A DNA stretch of 21,828 nucleotides from CF-161 sp035259145 (GTDB lineage: Bacteria > Chloroflexota > Dormibacteria > Dormibacterales > Dormibacteraceae). The translations under genes were made by a program, and so were the position numbers. This document shows positions 10,070-17,462 of the stretch, piece by piece. The stretch lies in the NCBI GenBank assembly GCA_035259145.1, contig DATFWQ010000347.1, forward strand, positions 1 to 21,828, given 5' to 3'. How positions within the stretch are numbered: position 1 is the first letter of the stretch; each line of letters opens with the position of its first letter. Under the pieces are notes generated by a model. That model had not been told where the DNA came from. It saw nothing but the letters and a program-made list of their open reading frames with translations, and made no database searches.

Positions 10070-11334
10070 GCTGCGAGTGACCCGGCCAGATGGCCGGGCG
10101 AGGCCTCCTCCACCATTACGCGCACAATCTCGCCTGCCGGGGCCGGCGCCCTTTTGACAACGACACGCTTGCCCTGGCGATTGCGGCCGTAGGGTCGGCC
10201 CAGCTGGTCGGTGCCTTCGACCAGCACCTCGACGGTGCGGCCGACCCAGCGCGCCGTGCGCCGCCCTGCGATCTCTCGCTGCAGGGCCAGCAGGTCGTTG
10301 ATACGCCGGCGCTTTTCGTATCCCGGAACGTCGTCGGGCCAGCGGTCACCGGCGTGAGTTCCGGGCCGGGGCGAGTACTGTGCCAGATGGACGACGTCGA
10401 ACTCGATTTCCTCCATCAAGCGCCGCGTGTTCAGGAACTGCTCTTGGGTCTCGCCGGGGAAGCCGACGATGACGTCCGTGTAGAGTCCGACATCCGGCAT
10501 CAGGCTGCGGGCGCGAGCCACGATCTCTCGATAGCGGTCGACCTTGTACCCGCGGGCCATCCGTTTGAGGATCAGATCGTCCCCCGACTGGACCGGCAGC
10601 TGGAGTTCCTGCGCAACCACCGGCGAGGCGGCCATGACCTCGAGCAGCTCCATCTCGAGGTCCTGCGGGTGGGACGTCATGAACCGGACCCGCTTCAGGC
10701 CCGGGATGGACCCGACCTGGCGGACAAGCGCGGCCAGGCCGCCCCCAGCCCCTGGGTCGCGGTAGTCGTCGACGTTCTGGCCAAGCAGCACGACCTCGCG
10801 GGCGCCCTCGCTCACAGCCTGCCGGCACTCGGCAAGCAGACGAGGAAGTGGCACATGCACCTCGCGACCGCGAACCTTTGGCACGATGCAAAACGTGCAG
10901 TTGTGATCGCAGCCCTGGACGACGTTCACGTAGTGGCTGATCCCGGTCCGGCCGGCCAGTGGCAGCGGCTCACCCATGCCGTAGTCGTAGCGAGCCTCCA
11001 GGTCGGCCAGGAACTGCTGATAGTCACCGATCGGCACCACCGCGTCGAGGTGGTGGAATCGATCCCGGAGCGCCTCCCCCTCCTTGCGGACGATGCAGCC
11101 GGTGACGGCGATCGTCCGGTCCGCCGTCTTCCACCGCCGGAGCTCATGGAGCTTCGAATAGACCTTGTCTTCGCTGGCCTGGCGGACGACGCACGTGTTG
11201 AGGATCGCGATGTCGGCTCGATCCATGTCCGGCGTCTCCCGGTACCCGGCTGCCAGAAGCTGCCGTGCCAGGCTCTCGGAGTCGGCCAGGTTCATCTGGC
11301 AGCCGATCGTCCAGACGTGAAATGTCCGAGCCAC
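10066..11334 (-). CDS. miaB: tRNA-2-methylthio-N6-dimethylallyladenosine synthase MiaB
   Basis: 422 residues. The N-terminal UPF0004 domain carries cluster cysteines C12 (TIGCQMN), C48 (NTCVVR) and C80 (VTGCIVR). The radical-SAM domain has C142-x3-C146-x2-C149 in GCDHNCTFCIVP. The TRAM domain is at the C-terminus (VGRTVEVLVEG to about 415). QMN next to C12 and the synteny with miaA favour MiaB over RimO or MtaB. It adds the methylthio group to i6A37 made by MiaA, which is encoded three genes downstream in the same operon. The GTG start at 11334 lies 51 bases after the marR-type gene. This is probably the head of the miaB-mutS-mutL-miaA-hflX-dapE-dapD run, but I could not find a clear promoter. 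Confidence 0.96.
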
Positions 11335-11372
11335 GGTGCGAGCCCAGGATATCCCGGATGCCTGACGGTGCG

Positions 11373-11394
11373 CCCTAGGCCTGCCCTAGGCCTG
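11373..11394. repeat. 11-base tandem duplication across the marR stop codon
   Basis: CCCTAGGCCTG is present twice in tandem (11373-11383, 11384-11394). The second copy holds the TAG stop (11386-11388) of the marR-type frame and the first lies in the spacer before miaB. Each copy contains a CCTAGG palindrome. It looks like local slippage duplication; no function is evident. Confidence 0.75.
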
Positions 11395-11852
11395 GGAGCT
11401 CGCAGCCGTCAGGGCGTCGGCCAGCGCGTTCAGGATTCGCGCCAGGTTCCGGCGATCGTCCTCGGAGAGGCTGGCAAGGGCGGGACCGACGCGTGCCCGC
11501 GGGACTGCTGTGACCCGCTCGAATATGTCCTCCCCAGCCGGAGTCAGCTCTGACCACCAGACGCGCCGATCGGAGCTGTCGCGGATCCTCTGAATGTAGC
11601 CCTGCTCTTCGAGCCGATCGCACAGTGGCACCACGGCCGCAGGAGTGACACCTGGCTCCCTGGCGAGCTGCCGGCCGCTCACCCGGACCGCCGCCACACG
11701 ACGTGAAGCGCCTGGAACTGAGCCATGGTCAGGTCGAGCTGGAGAATGACCTCCATCATCTCGGGACCGATGACCGAGCGCACGCGCTGCATTGCTGTGA
11801 CGACAGGTTCCAACTCAGGTGGCAGATCGTGGCTCTTTGCCTGCACTGACAT
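11386..11852 (-). pseudogene. MarR-family transcriptional regulator gene broken by a frameshift
   Basis: Two minus-strand frames together make one MarR-type winged-helix protein. The first runs from ATG 11852 to TGA 11679 (57 aa) and encodes the N-terminal helices, ending LTMAQFQALHVVWRRSG. The second picks up at GTG 11697 and runs to TAG 11386. It encodes the recognition helix and wing (VSGRQLAREPGVTPAAVVPL, then LEEQGYIQRIRDSSDRR) and the C-terminal dimer helices. The family has these parts in one chain, so a one-base loss or two-base gain near 11690-11700 is implied. It may be a genuine pseudogene, a sequencing error, or two coupled frames; a GTGTG overlap exists at the junction. The regulated ligand or target is unknown. 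It lies between spoVS and miaB in the same direction. Confidence 0.75.
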
Positions 11853-12020
11853 ACCTGGGGGTTCGAGATGGCTCTCGAGGCGCGGAACTCAGGTCCACAT
11901 TGGCAGCGCCCTCCACCATCACACTCCTGGTCGTCGCGGCCCGAACGGCGTCGTACTCACGATCCTGCGTGAATGGACCGGACTCCGAAGGTGCCAGCGC
12001 TTCCAGCGCACCCCCCAGTG

Positions 12021-12281
12021 CTACCGGATCTCCACCAGCAGCCTGATGCCCGTTCTTTCCTCGCCGTCTATCGAGATGTCGATGAACGACGGAATGCAGA
12101 CGATATCGATTCCGCCCGGCGCCACGTAGCCGCGCGAGATTGCGATTGCTTTGACCGCCTGGTTGATGGCACCGGCACCGATTGCTTGTACCTCCACACG
12201 GCCGTGATTTCTGATCACGCCGGCAATAGCGCCCGCAACCGCCACCGGTTTGGAGGTCGCTGATACCTTAAGCACCTCCAC
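12021..12281 (-). CDS. spoVS: Stage V sporulation protein S-like (SpoVS/Alba-fold) protein
   Basis: From GTG 12281 the protein is 86 residues, the length of Bacillus SpoVS, and starts VEVLKVSATSKP. It continues with the highly conserved core VAVAGAIAGVIRNHG, VQAIGAGAINQAVKAIAI and IDISIDGEERT. A GGGGAGGG Shine-Dalgarno sequence lies about 10 bases upstream. ATG at 12305 (94 aa) and TTG at 12323 (100 aa, overlapping the ymdB stop as TTGA) are alternative starts. SpoVS has an Alba-like fold and is thought to bind nucleic acid; it affects sporulation in Bacillus but is widespread in non-sporulating phyla, so its name does not prove sporulation here. It directly follows ymdB, as in Bacillus. Confidence 0.95.
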   Translation of the reverse strand: MEVLKVSATSKPVAVAGAIAGVIRNHGRVEVQAIGAGAINQAVKAIAISRGYVAPGGIDIVCIPSFIDISIDGEERTGIRLLVEIR

Positions 12282-12319
12282 CGGTGCGCGGCCCTCCCCG
12301 GTCATTGCTGGAACCCCCG

Positions 12320-13135
12320 TCAAGTATGTTCTCGGTCTATTCGCTGGATCGATGTGGCCCGTCCGGTGCGTCTGTTAATCGTAACCAGTACCGAGTTGAA
12401 TGTCACGACGCCGGCGGCGGTTTCGAATCGACTCGGCATCCCCGTGATGAAACGATGCAGCGCCGCCTCCTTCTGCACGCCGATGACGCTGTCCCTGGGG
12501 CCGACCATGCCGACATCGGTGACGTAGGCTGTGCCGCCCGGCAACACCCTCGCATCCGCCGTGGGAATGTGGGTATGGGTGCCGACTACCGCGCTGACAC
12601 GGCCGGCCAGGTGCCAGCCCATTGCAGTCTTCTCCGAGGTGGCTTCGGCGTGCATGTCGCAAACGATGATCTTGGGGCCGGCATGGGCAGCCAGGATCGC
12701 GTCGGCTGCTCGGAAAGGGTCGTCCAGTTCCGGGAGGAAGATTCGCCCCTGCAGGTTCATCACGAGCACATCTTCGCCGTCGGCGTTGAGAACCATTGCG
12801 CCGATCCCCGGCGCGCCAGGCGGAAAGTTAAATGGACGCAGCACACGCTCGACCTGTGTGATCTCCACCACGAATTGCTTCTGGTCCCAGACGTGATTGC
12901 CCGTAGTGATCAGGTCAGCTCCGGAGGCCCGGAGCTCCTCAGCAGTGGCGGCCGTGATGCCGAAGCCCCCGGCCGAGTTCTCGCCGTTCACGATCGTCAG
13001 GTGCGGCCGCAGCTCCTCTTTCAGCCGAGGAAGAACGGCTGCCAGCGCGTGGCGACCGGGCCGGCCGACCACGTCTGCAACGAATAGAACCCGGAAGTCT
13101 TCTGAGTCGACGACGGGAGCGTCTGGGGTAGCCAC
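12320..13135 (-). CDS. ymdB: YmdB-type metallophosphoesterase (2',3'-cyclic nucleotide phosphodiesterase family)
   Basis: 271 residues with all calcineurin-like metal motifs of the YmdB family: VADVVGRPGR (D21), VNGENSAGGFG (E52/N53), TTGNHVWD (N80, H81), CDMHAEATSEK and VGTHTHIPTAD. Length matches the family. The Bacillus enzyme hydrolyses cyclic nucleotides (cAMP and 2',3'-cNMPs in vitro) and controls biofilm/motility decisions, genetically linked to RNase Y; that role is established only there. The GTG start at 13135 is 45 bases past the rny stop, with an intrinsic terminator between them. It therefore needs read-through or a promoter inside the rny 3' end. The downstream spoVS gene is immediately adjacent. 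Confidence 0.95.
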   Translation of the reverse strand: MATPDAPVVDSEDFRVLFVADVVGRPGRHALAAVLPRLKEELRPHLTIVNGENSAGGFGITAATAEELRASGADLITTGNHVWDQKQFVVEITQVERVLRPFNFPPGAPGIGAMVLNADGEDVLVMNLQGRIFLPELDDPFRAADAILAAHAGPKIIVCDMHAEATSEKTAMGWHLAGRVSAVVGTHTHIPTADARVLPGGTAYVTDVGMVGPRDSVIGVQKEAALHRFITGMPSRFETAAGVVTFNSVLVTINRRTGRATSIQRIDREHT

Positions 13136-13150
13136 GCGCTCAAGGAAAGC

Positions 13151-13178
13151 AAAAAAGGGAGGCCCAGCGGGGCCTCCC
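13151..13178 (-). terminator. Rho-independent terminator after rny
   Basis: A perfect 9-base stem, GGGAGGCCC (13157-13165) with GGGCCTCCC (13170-13178), and a 4-base loop. On the minus strand it is followed directly by six T (plus 13151-13156). It starts 3 bases past the rny stop and ends 16 bases before the ymdB start. Confidence 0.9.
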
Positions 13179-13180
13179 CT

Positions 13181-14734
13181 CTATTTTGCGTACTCGATGG
13201 CGCGGGTCTCGCGGACAACAGTGACCCGGATCTGACCGGGAAAACTGAGTTCGCTCTCGATCCGCTTAGCGATGTCACGAGCCATGAGCTGGGCCGACGT
13301 GTCGTCGACCTGCTCTGGCTGGACCAGGATCCGGATCTCGCGGCCGGCCTGGATTGCGTACGACTGCTGCACCCCCTGGAAGGAGTTCGCGATCTGCTCG
13401 AGCTTCTCCAGCCTTTTGATGTAGGCGTCCAGCGTCTCGCGCCGGGCGCCCGGCCTTGCGGCCGAAATCGCGTCGGCGGCGATCAGCAGCTGTGCCTCGA
13501 TCGTGCGCGGCTCCTCGTCATAGTGATGTGCCCGCACTGCGTGCACCACAGGAGCCGGAACGCCGTGCCGCTGGACCAGGTCGGCCCCGATCACGGCGTG
13601 CGAACCCTCGATCTCGTGGTCGATGGCCTTGCCGATGTCATGCAGCAGGCCCGCCGTCTTGGCGATCCTGACGTCCGCGCCGATCTCGGCCGCTAGCGTT
13701 GCGGCGAGATATGCCACCTCCTTGGAGTGGGCCAGGACCTGCTGACCATAGCTGGTCCTGAAGCGGAGGACGCCCAGGTGTTTGACGATCTCGGGGTGCA
13801 GGCCATGGAGACCAAGCTCCAGGACTGCCGCCTCGCCTTCTTCCTTGATGCGCTGCTGGACCTCCTGCCGTGCTTTGGCCACGGTCTCCTCGATCCGGGC
13901 CGGGTGGATGCGACCGTCGACGATCAGCTTGTTCAAAGCGGTCCTGGCCACCTCGCGGCGGACAGGATCGAAGCCGCTGATCACGATCGCTTCAGGAGTG
14001 TCGTCGATGATCAGGTCGATTCCGGTCGCCTGCTGGAGCGCGCGGATGTTGCGCCCCTCACGGCCGATAATTCGGCCCTTGATCTCCTCGTTGGGAAGCG
14101 GGAGGACCGAGATCGATGTCTCGGCCGTCTGGTCGGCGGCGACGCGCTGGATCGCCTCGGTGACAATCGCGCGAGCTCGGCGCTCGCTTCCGTCACGAGC
14201 CGCCAGCTCGGCCTCCCTCACTCTGCGAGCGATTTCGTTTCGGAGGTCCTGCTCGACCTGTCCGATCAGGATCCCTTGAGCTTCTTGACGGGTCATGTTG
14301 GCGGCCCGTTCGAGCTCCCGGAGCTGCTGCTGTGTGGCGTCTTCGAGTTCAGACCGGAGCTCATCGACACCCCGCTCCCGCTCAGCGATCGCCTGCTCGC
14401 GCCGACTGAGGTCTTCGATTCGACGCTCGAGGGTCTCTTCTTTTTGCTGCAAGCGGTGCTGGGTTTGCTGAGCTTGTGCCCGCGTCTCTCGTGCCTCCTC
14501 CTCCGCCGACCGGCGGATTCGGACCGCTTCCTCCTTGGCCTCGAGCAGTCGCTCCTTGGCTTCAGTCTCGATCCCGGAGAGACGCTGCTGAGCCCGGGCT
14601 TCAGCATCCAGCAGCTCGGTGTGCTGCCAGCGTAGGAAGCCGGCTCTTGCGACAAAGAAGACGGCGATGCCGCCGAGGATCCCAAAGACGATCGCGGTGC
14701 CCACCAACAACAGGAACAGAACGAAACTAGGCAT
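13181..14734 (-). CDS. rny: Ribonuclease Y (endoribonuclease, membrane-anchored)
   Basis: From ATG 14734 the protein has 517 residues. It has one N-terminal membrane helix (about 3-28), a long charged coiled coil (to about 195), a KH RNA-binding domain with GRIIGREGRNIR, and an HD domain with LLHDIGKAIDHE. RNase Y initiates mRNA decay at the membrane. ATG 14734 is preferred over GTG 14746 (adds MNQR) because AGGTGA lies 8 bases before the ATG but overlaps the GTG. The gene has its own promoter (14871-14899) and a roughly 130-nt leader with a strong hairpin, and ends at an intrinsic terminator. It lies between recX and ymdB. Confidence 0.97.
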   Translation of the reverse strand: MPSFVLFLLLVGTAIVFGILGGIAVFFVARAGFLRWQHTELLDAEARAQQRLSGIETEAKERLLEAKEEAVRIRRSAEEEARETRAQAQQTQHRLQQKEETLERRIEDLSRREQAIAERERGVDELRSELEDATQQQLRELERAANMTRQEAQGILIGQVEQDLRNEIARRVREAELAARDGSERRARAIVTEAIQRVAADQTAETSISVLPLPNEEIKGRIIGREGRNIRALQQATGIDLIIDDTPEAIVISGFDPVRREVARTALNKLIVDGRIHPARIEETVAKARQEVQQRIKEEGEAAVLELGLHGLHPEIVKHLGVLRFRTSYGQQVLAHSKEVAYLAATLAAEIGADVRIAKTAGLLHDIGKAIDHEIEGSHAVIGADLVQRHGVPAPVVHAVRAHHYDEEPRTIEAQLLIAADAISAARPGARRETLDAYIKRLEKLEQIANSFQGVQQSYAIQAGREIRILVQPEQVDDTSAQLMARDIAKRIESELSFPGQIRVTVVRETRAIEYAK

Positions 14735-14827
14735 TCGTTGGTTCACCTCTCGCTATTCGGTTGTGAAGGTGCTGAACCAGAGACGAGGCTCCAGGCCCCG
14801 TAGATGGTCAGGACGACTTCTGTTTAC

Positions 14828-14860
14828 GCAGGCCGTCCGCGCGAGGGCGGGCGGACCTGC
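14828..14860 (-). promoter_or_regulatory. Stable stem-loop at the 5' end of the rny leader
   Basis: The arms are GCAGG plus TCCGC (14828-14832, 14836-14840) and GCGGA plus CCTGC (14851-14860), with CCG bulged on one side and a 10-base loop. Ten G-C-rich pairs begin about 4 bases after the predicted transcript start (about 14864). No T-run follows on the minus strand, so it is a leader structure rather than a terminator. Confidence 0.6.
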
Positions 14861-14870
14861 TAAGAATCGG

Positions 14871-14899
14871 ATTCTAGAGCGGGACTAGAACGGTGGCAA
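14871..14899 (-). promoter_or_regulatory. rny promoter
   Basis: On the minus strand TTGCCA (plus 14894-14899) and TAGAAT (plus 14871-14876) are exactly 17 bases apart. The predicted start near 14864 gives a leader of about 130 nt. No LexA box is present, so rny seems to be expressed apart from recA-recX. Confidence 0.65.
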
Positions 14900-15057
14900 T
14901 CTGCCCGATCCTGGTGTCAAGTGTACTTATCCATCCGCCATTGACGGGCCGAGATATGGCAGGTGTCGTATCGAGTCCTCCATCGCCTGGTGTAGACAGT
15001 TCACTCGCCGTCCGACTCGCCAGCCAGAAAGCGGGTGTCCTACGATCCGACGTACGC

Positions 15058-15108
15058 AAAGAAAAGGCCGTGGCCGCGGCAGCCGGCTGGCTGAGCCTCA
15101 GCAGCCGG
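15058..15108 (-). terminator. Probable recX terminator
   Basis: A long inverted repeat (15083-15108; outer arms CCGGCTG/CAGCCGG, inner CTGA/TCAG, one bulged base) overlaps the end of recX. On the minus strand it is followed by a small GCCG/CGGC stem and then TTTTCTTT (plus 15058-15065). The main stem is about 17 bases from the T-run, so the layout is not canonical. Confidence 0.45.
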
Positions 15109-15577
15109 GGTCGAGCTCTTCCAGTTCCAGCGCCTCGCGGATGACGTCGGTGCCGAAGCCTCGGCGAAGCAGCCGGGTGGCCACGACCTGGCGGTTGGCA
15201 TGACTGCTTCGGGCAGCCAGCCGTCGGGCCGCCTCGACCTGAGAGGCATGAGCGACGGTCCCAAGCGCCTCGCGGGCGAGTCCGCGGTGGACGCCCTTTG
15301 CCGCCAGCTCGGCAGCCACGACGGCGGGGCCACGCGTGCGAGACCGCTGTGTCACCAGAGCGCGCGCGAACGCAGCATCATCCAGGTAGCCCAGCCGTAA
15401 TGCACGGGCAACTGCGCCATCGATCGAGTCCGCGTCACATCCTCTGCGGCGCAGCTTCTGGCGTAGCTCGAGCTCGCTGTGCGGTCGCAGGCTGAGCAGC
15501 CGGACAGCGATATCGCAGGCGTCCGGCTGCGGCCTATTCCTCGACGGGGGCACTGGCCGGGGCGCTGATCGGGACAC
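15098..15577 (-). CDS. recX: Regulatory protein RecX
   Basis: 159 residues with the three-helix repeats of RecX: ARLLSLRPHSELELRQKL-type first repeat (about 24-43), YLDDAAFARALVTQRS (about 64-79) and a third repeat with VVATRLLRRGFGTDVIREAL. RecX binds RecA and limits filament growth or activity. The frame overlaps the end of recA by 44 bases from GTG 15577; GTG 15553 (overlap 20 bases) is an alternative that loses only a proline-rich tail. Overlap with recA and absence of an intervening promoter mean it is co-transcribed from the SOS promoter. The C-terminal ELEELDPGC lies within a terminator-like hairpin. Confidence 0.93.
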   Translation of the reverse strand: MSRSAPRPVPPSRNRPQPDACDIAVRLLSLRPHSELELRQKLRRRGCDADSIDGAVARALRLGYLDDAAFARALVTQRSRTRGPAVVAAELAAKGVHRGLAREALGTVAHASQVEAARRLAARSSHANRQVVATRLLRRGFGTDVIREALELEELDPGC

Positions 15578-16601
15578 TGGTGCGCACCGTGCTGCGGGTT
15601 ACCTCCGAGTTGCCAGCTCGGCCGGCCACCTTGCCGCGGACCGCCGCTTCCATCTCCCCTGACAGCGTCGGGTTCTCACGCAGGAAGTTGCGCACGTTCT
15701 CACGACCCTGGCCCAGGCGCATGTCGCCGTACGACATCCAAGTGCCGCTCTTCTCGATGATCCCGTGCTCGACGGCGGCGTCGATCAGAGCGCCTTCACG
15801 AGAGATGCCCTCGTTGAACAGGATGTCGAATTCGGCCTGCCGGAAGGGCGGTGCCACCTTGTTCTTGACCACTTTGATCTTGACCCGCGCGCCGATGCTC
15901 TCGAGACCTGACTTGATCACCTCGACCTTGCGGATGTCCAGGCGGACGGACGAGTAGAACTTGAGCGCACGGCCGCCCGGCTGTGTCTCGGGATTGCCGA
16001 ACATGATGCCCACTCGCTCTCTCAGCTGGTTCAGGAAGATCACTGTCGAGTTGGACTTGGAGATGGCGGCGGTGAGCTTGCGCAGCGCCTGCGACATCAG
16101 CCGGGCCTGGAGTCCGACATGGCTATCCCCCATCTCGCCCTCGATCTCGGCCTTGGGTACCAGGGCGGCCACCGAGTCGATCACGATGACGTCCACGGCG
16201 CCACTGCGGACCAGGACCTCGACGATGTCGAGGGCCTGCTCGCCCGTGTCCGGCTGGCTGATCAGCAGCTCGTCGATGTTGACGCCGATCCTGCTGGCGT
16301 AGATCGGATCGAGTGCGTGTTCGGCGTCGACGAAGGCGGCGACGCCACCCTGCTTCTGCGCCTCTGCAATCACGTGGAGAGCGACGGTCGTCTTGCCGGC
16401 CGACTCGGGACCGTAGATCTCCACCACCCGGCCGCGCGGCATCCCGCCGACTCCAAGCGCCAGGTCAAGGGGCAACGCCCCGGTAGGGATGACGGTAATC
16501 TCGCGCGAGGCCGCCTGCTCTCCAAGTTTCATGATCGAGCCTGGGCCATAACTCCGCACGATCTGCTGCATCGCGCTGCTGAGTGCCTTTTCTTTTTCCA
16601 C
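15534..16601 (-). CDS. recA: Recombinase RecA
   Basis: 355 residues. Walker A is GPESAGKT (64-71), followed by the DAEHALDP segment, Walker B-type VIVIDSVAAL, loop L1 MGDSHVGLQARLMSQALRK-like and L2 with FLNQLRERVGIMFGNPETQPGG, both DNA-binding loops. RecA forms filaments on single-stranded DNA, drives strand exchange and stimulates LexA self-cleavage. The GTG start at 16601 has GGAGGA 3 bases upstream, a strong if close ribosome-binding site. The leader is about 107 nt from the SOS promoter. The C-terminal tail is proline/alanine/serine rich and ends acidic (APVEE). It overlaps recX and follows the VLRF1-type gene. Confidence 0.99.
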   Translation of the reverse strand: MEKEKALSSAMQQIVRSYGPGSIMKLGEQAASREITVIPTGALPLDLALGVGGMPRGRVVEIYGPESAGKTTVALHVIAEAQKQGGVAAFVDAEHALDPIYASRIGVNIDELLISQPDTGEQALDIVEVLVRSGAVDVIVIDSVAALVPKAEIEGEMGDSHVGLQARLMSQALRKLTAAISKSNSTVIFLNQLRERVGIMFGNPETQPGGRALKFYSSVRLDIRKVEVIKSGLESIGARVKIKVVKNKVAPPFRQAEFDILFNEGISREGALIDAAVEHGIIEKSGTWMSYGDMRLGQGRENVRNFLRENPTLSGEMEAAVRGKVAGRAGNSEVTRSTVRTSVPISAPASAPVEE

Positions 16602-16714
16602 GGTTCCTCCTGCTCGCTGGCGGCGGCGTTGGTGGGTCGTATTTGAGTTTGGACGGTTGGAACCTCGCGGTCAAAGCCCTTAACAGTGGGCTACCGTGGG
16701 ATCGAATTCATGAA

Positions 16715-16743
16715 ATTATACGAACGCGCGTTCGCCGAGTCAA
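16715..16743 (-). promoter_or_regulatory. recA promoter
   Basis: On the minus strand TTGACT (plus 16738-16743) and a perfect TATAAT (plus 16715-16720) are 17 bases apart. The spacer holds the LexA palindrome. The -35 hexamer contains the stop codon (16740-16742) of the upstream VLRF1-type gene. The predicted start is near 16708. Confidence 0.9.
16721..16734. promoter_or_regulatory. LexA (SOS) box of recA, perfect palindrome
   Basis: CGAACGCGCGTTCG is a perfect 14-base palindrome of the CGAAC-N4-GTTCG class, directly abutting the -10 and filling the promoter spacer. It differs by one base from the box at 957-970, and the placement between -35 and -10 is the same in both. Confidence 0.95.
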
Positions 16744-17462
16744 GTCGCCGGTGTGGTCGCGGGGGCCGCGTCGATCACCCGCGCCCGCACGGAACGAAAC
16801 AGCCGCGGTGAATCCGAGAGAACTGCGAGCTTAGGATCGGGAGTCGTCAGAAAGCGGTCGACCGCCCGGGCAAACAGGGGCGCAAGCCGCCGATCGTCGC
16901 GCAGCGCGTCGACCGCCTGACGATCGCCACCCAGCACGACCGCCTGCAGCACGGAAAGCCGCGGAAGGAGCACCCTGGCGGCGTCTCCAGCCGCTGCGTG
17001 GGCGGCCTCGCGCGCCTGGTTCTCACGGCGGCGCTGGAAGCGCTGCTGCGACCAGCCGCCAGCAGCGTTGCGCCCCTGAACCGGCCGTGAGCCCACCTTC
17101 CAGGCCACCATCTGATCGCCCTCGAACACACCTGCGGCATGACCTCCGAGGCGGGCCAGCAACACCCCGACCACCCTCTCGCGGTCGACGTGGGCGATCA
17201 GGGCATCGGCGGCCAGGCCCTCGAACGCAGCAGGTTCGGTAAGAGGTGGAAAAGGCGGTTCGCACTCGGCCACCGTGCCGTCGGCGGCCTCGAACCGCAC
17301 CGTGGCCGTGTCGTACACCGTCCGCACCACCCGATGCTGCTCGTCGAAGCCGGCCAGCCAGTGGCCGACGCGTTGCCACGGCACCTCGATCAGGTCGCTC
17401 AAATTCGGTTCGTGCTCAGCAGCAGCTCCAGCCAGGCCGTCCAGTATGACGTCAGGCGCCAC
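16740..17462 (-). CDS. VLRF1-type (Vms1/ANKZF1-like) peptidyl-tRNA hydrolase / release factor
   Basis: 240 residues. The core carries WKVGSRPVQGRNAAGG and GGWSQQRFQRRRENQA (135-150), the signature of the VLRF1 branch of the eRF1 superfamily, close to bacterial acVLRF1. The eukaryotic relatives Vms1/ANKZF1 cut peptidyl-tRNA on split 60S subunits in ribosome quality control; the catalytic Gln lies in this GG-x-SQQRF stretch, here Q139/Q140. The N-terminal half (about 25-115) fits the mixed-fold start of the domain. GTG 17462 overlaps the pgsA-cinA stop by 11 bases. Its stop lies in the recA -35 element, so recA transcription begins right behind it. Release activity is inferred from the family; I have no direct test. 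Confidence 0.85.
   Translation of the reverse strand: MAPDVILDGLAGAAAEHEPNLSDLIEVPWQRVGHWLAGFDEQHRVVRTVYDTATVRFEAADGTVAECEPPFPPLTEPAAFEGLAADALIAHVDRERVVGVLLARLGGHAAGVFEGDQMVAWKVGSRPVQGRNAAGGWSQQRFQRRRENQAREAAHAAAGDAARVLLPRLSVLQAVVLGGDRQAVDALRDDRRLAPLFARAVDRFLTTPDPKLAVLSDSPRLFRSVRARVIDAAPATTPAT

Larger units (their letters stand above)
14735..15097. other. 363-base gap between recX and rny: promoter, leader and terminator, no convincing gene
   Basis: The part nearest rny holds its leader and promoter (to 14899), and the part nearest recX holds a likely recX terminator (15058-15108). The central stretch, about 14900-15057, has a 61-codon minus-strand frame with no recognisable domain and no Shine-Dalgarno sequence. 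It also has a stray TTGACA at 14914-14919 without a matching -10. I see nothing supportable there. Confidence 0.6.

Noticed and set aside
10090..11553. Long plus-strand open frame (487 codons) opposite miaB
   Set aside because: It is the antisense of miaB, has no recognisable domain, and arises from high GC codon bias; the minus frame has a full MiaB.
12021..12281. SpoVS as evidence that the organism sporulates
   Set aside because: SpoVS, YmdB and FtsK/SpoIIIE occur in many non-sporulating bacteria; no sporulation-specific gene is visible here.
13727..14635. Plus-strand frame of about 300 codons opposite rny
   Set aside because: Leucine-rich antisense shadow of the RNase Y coiled coil and KH region, with no ribosome-binding site or domain.
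14908..14925. TTGACA near 14914-14919 as a second rny promoter
   Set aside because: No acceptable -10 is found 16-18 bases downstream; the TTGCCA-17-TAGAAT pair is far better.
14874..15059. 61-codon minus-strand frame in the recX-rny gap
   Set aside because: No domain, no ribosome-binding site, and it overlaps the rny promoter; probably not a gene.
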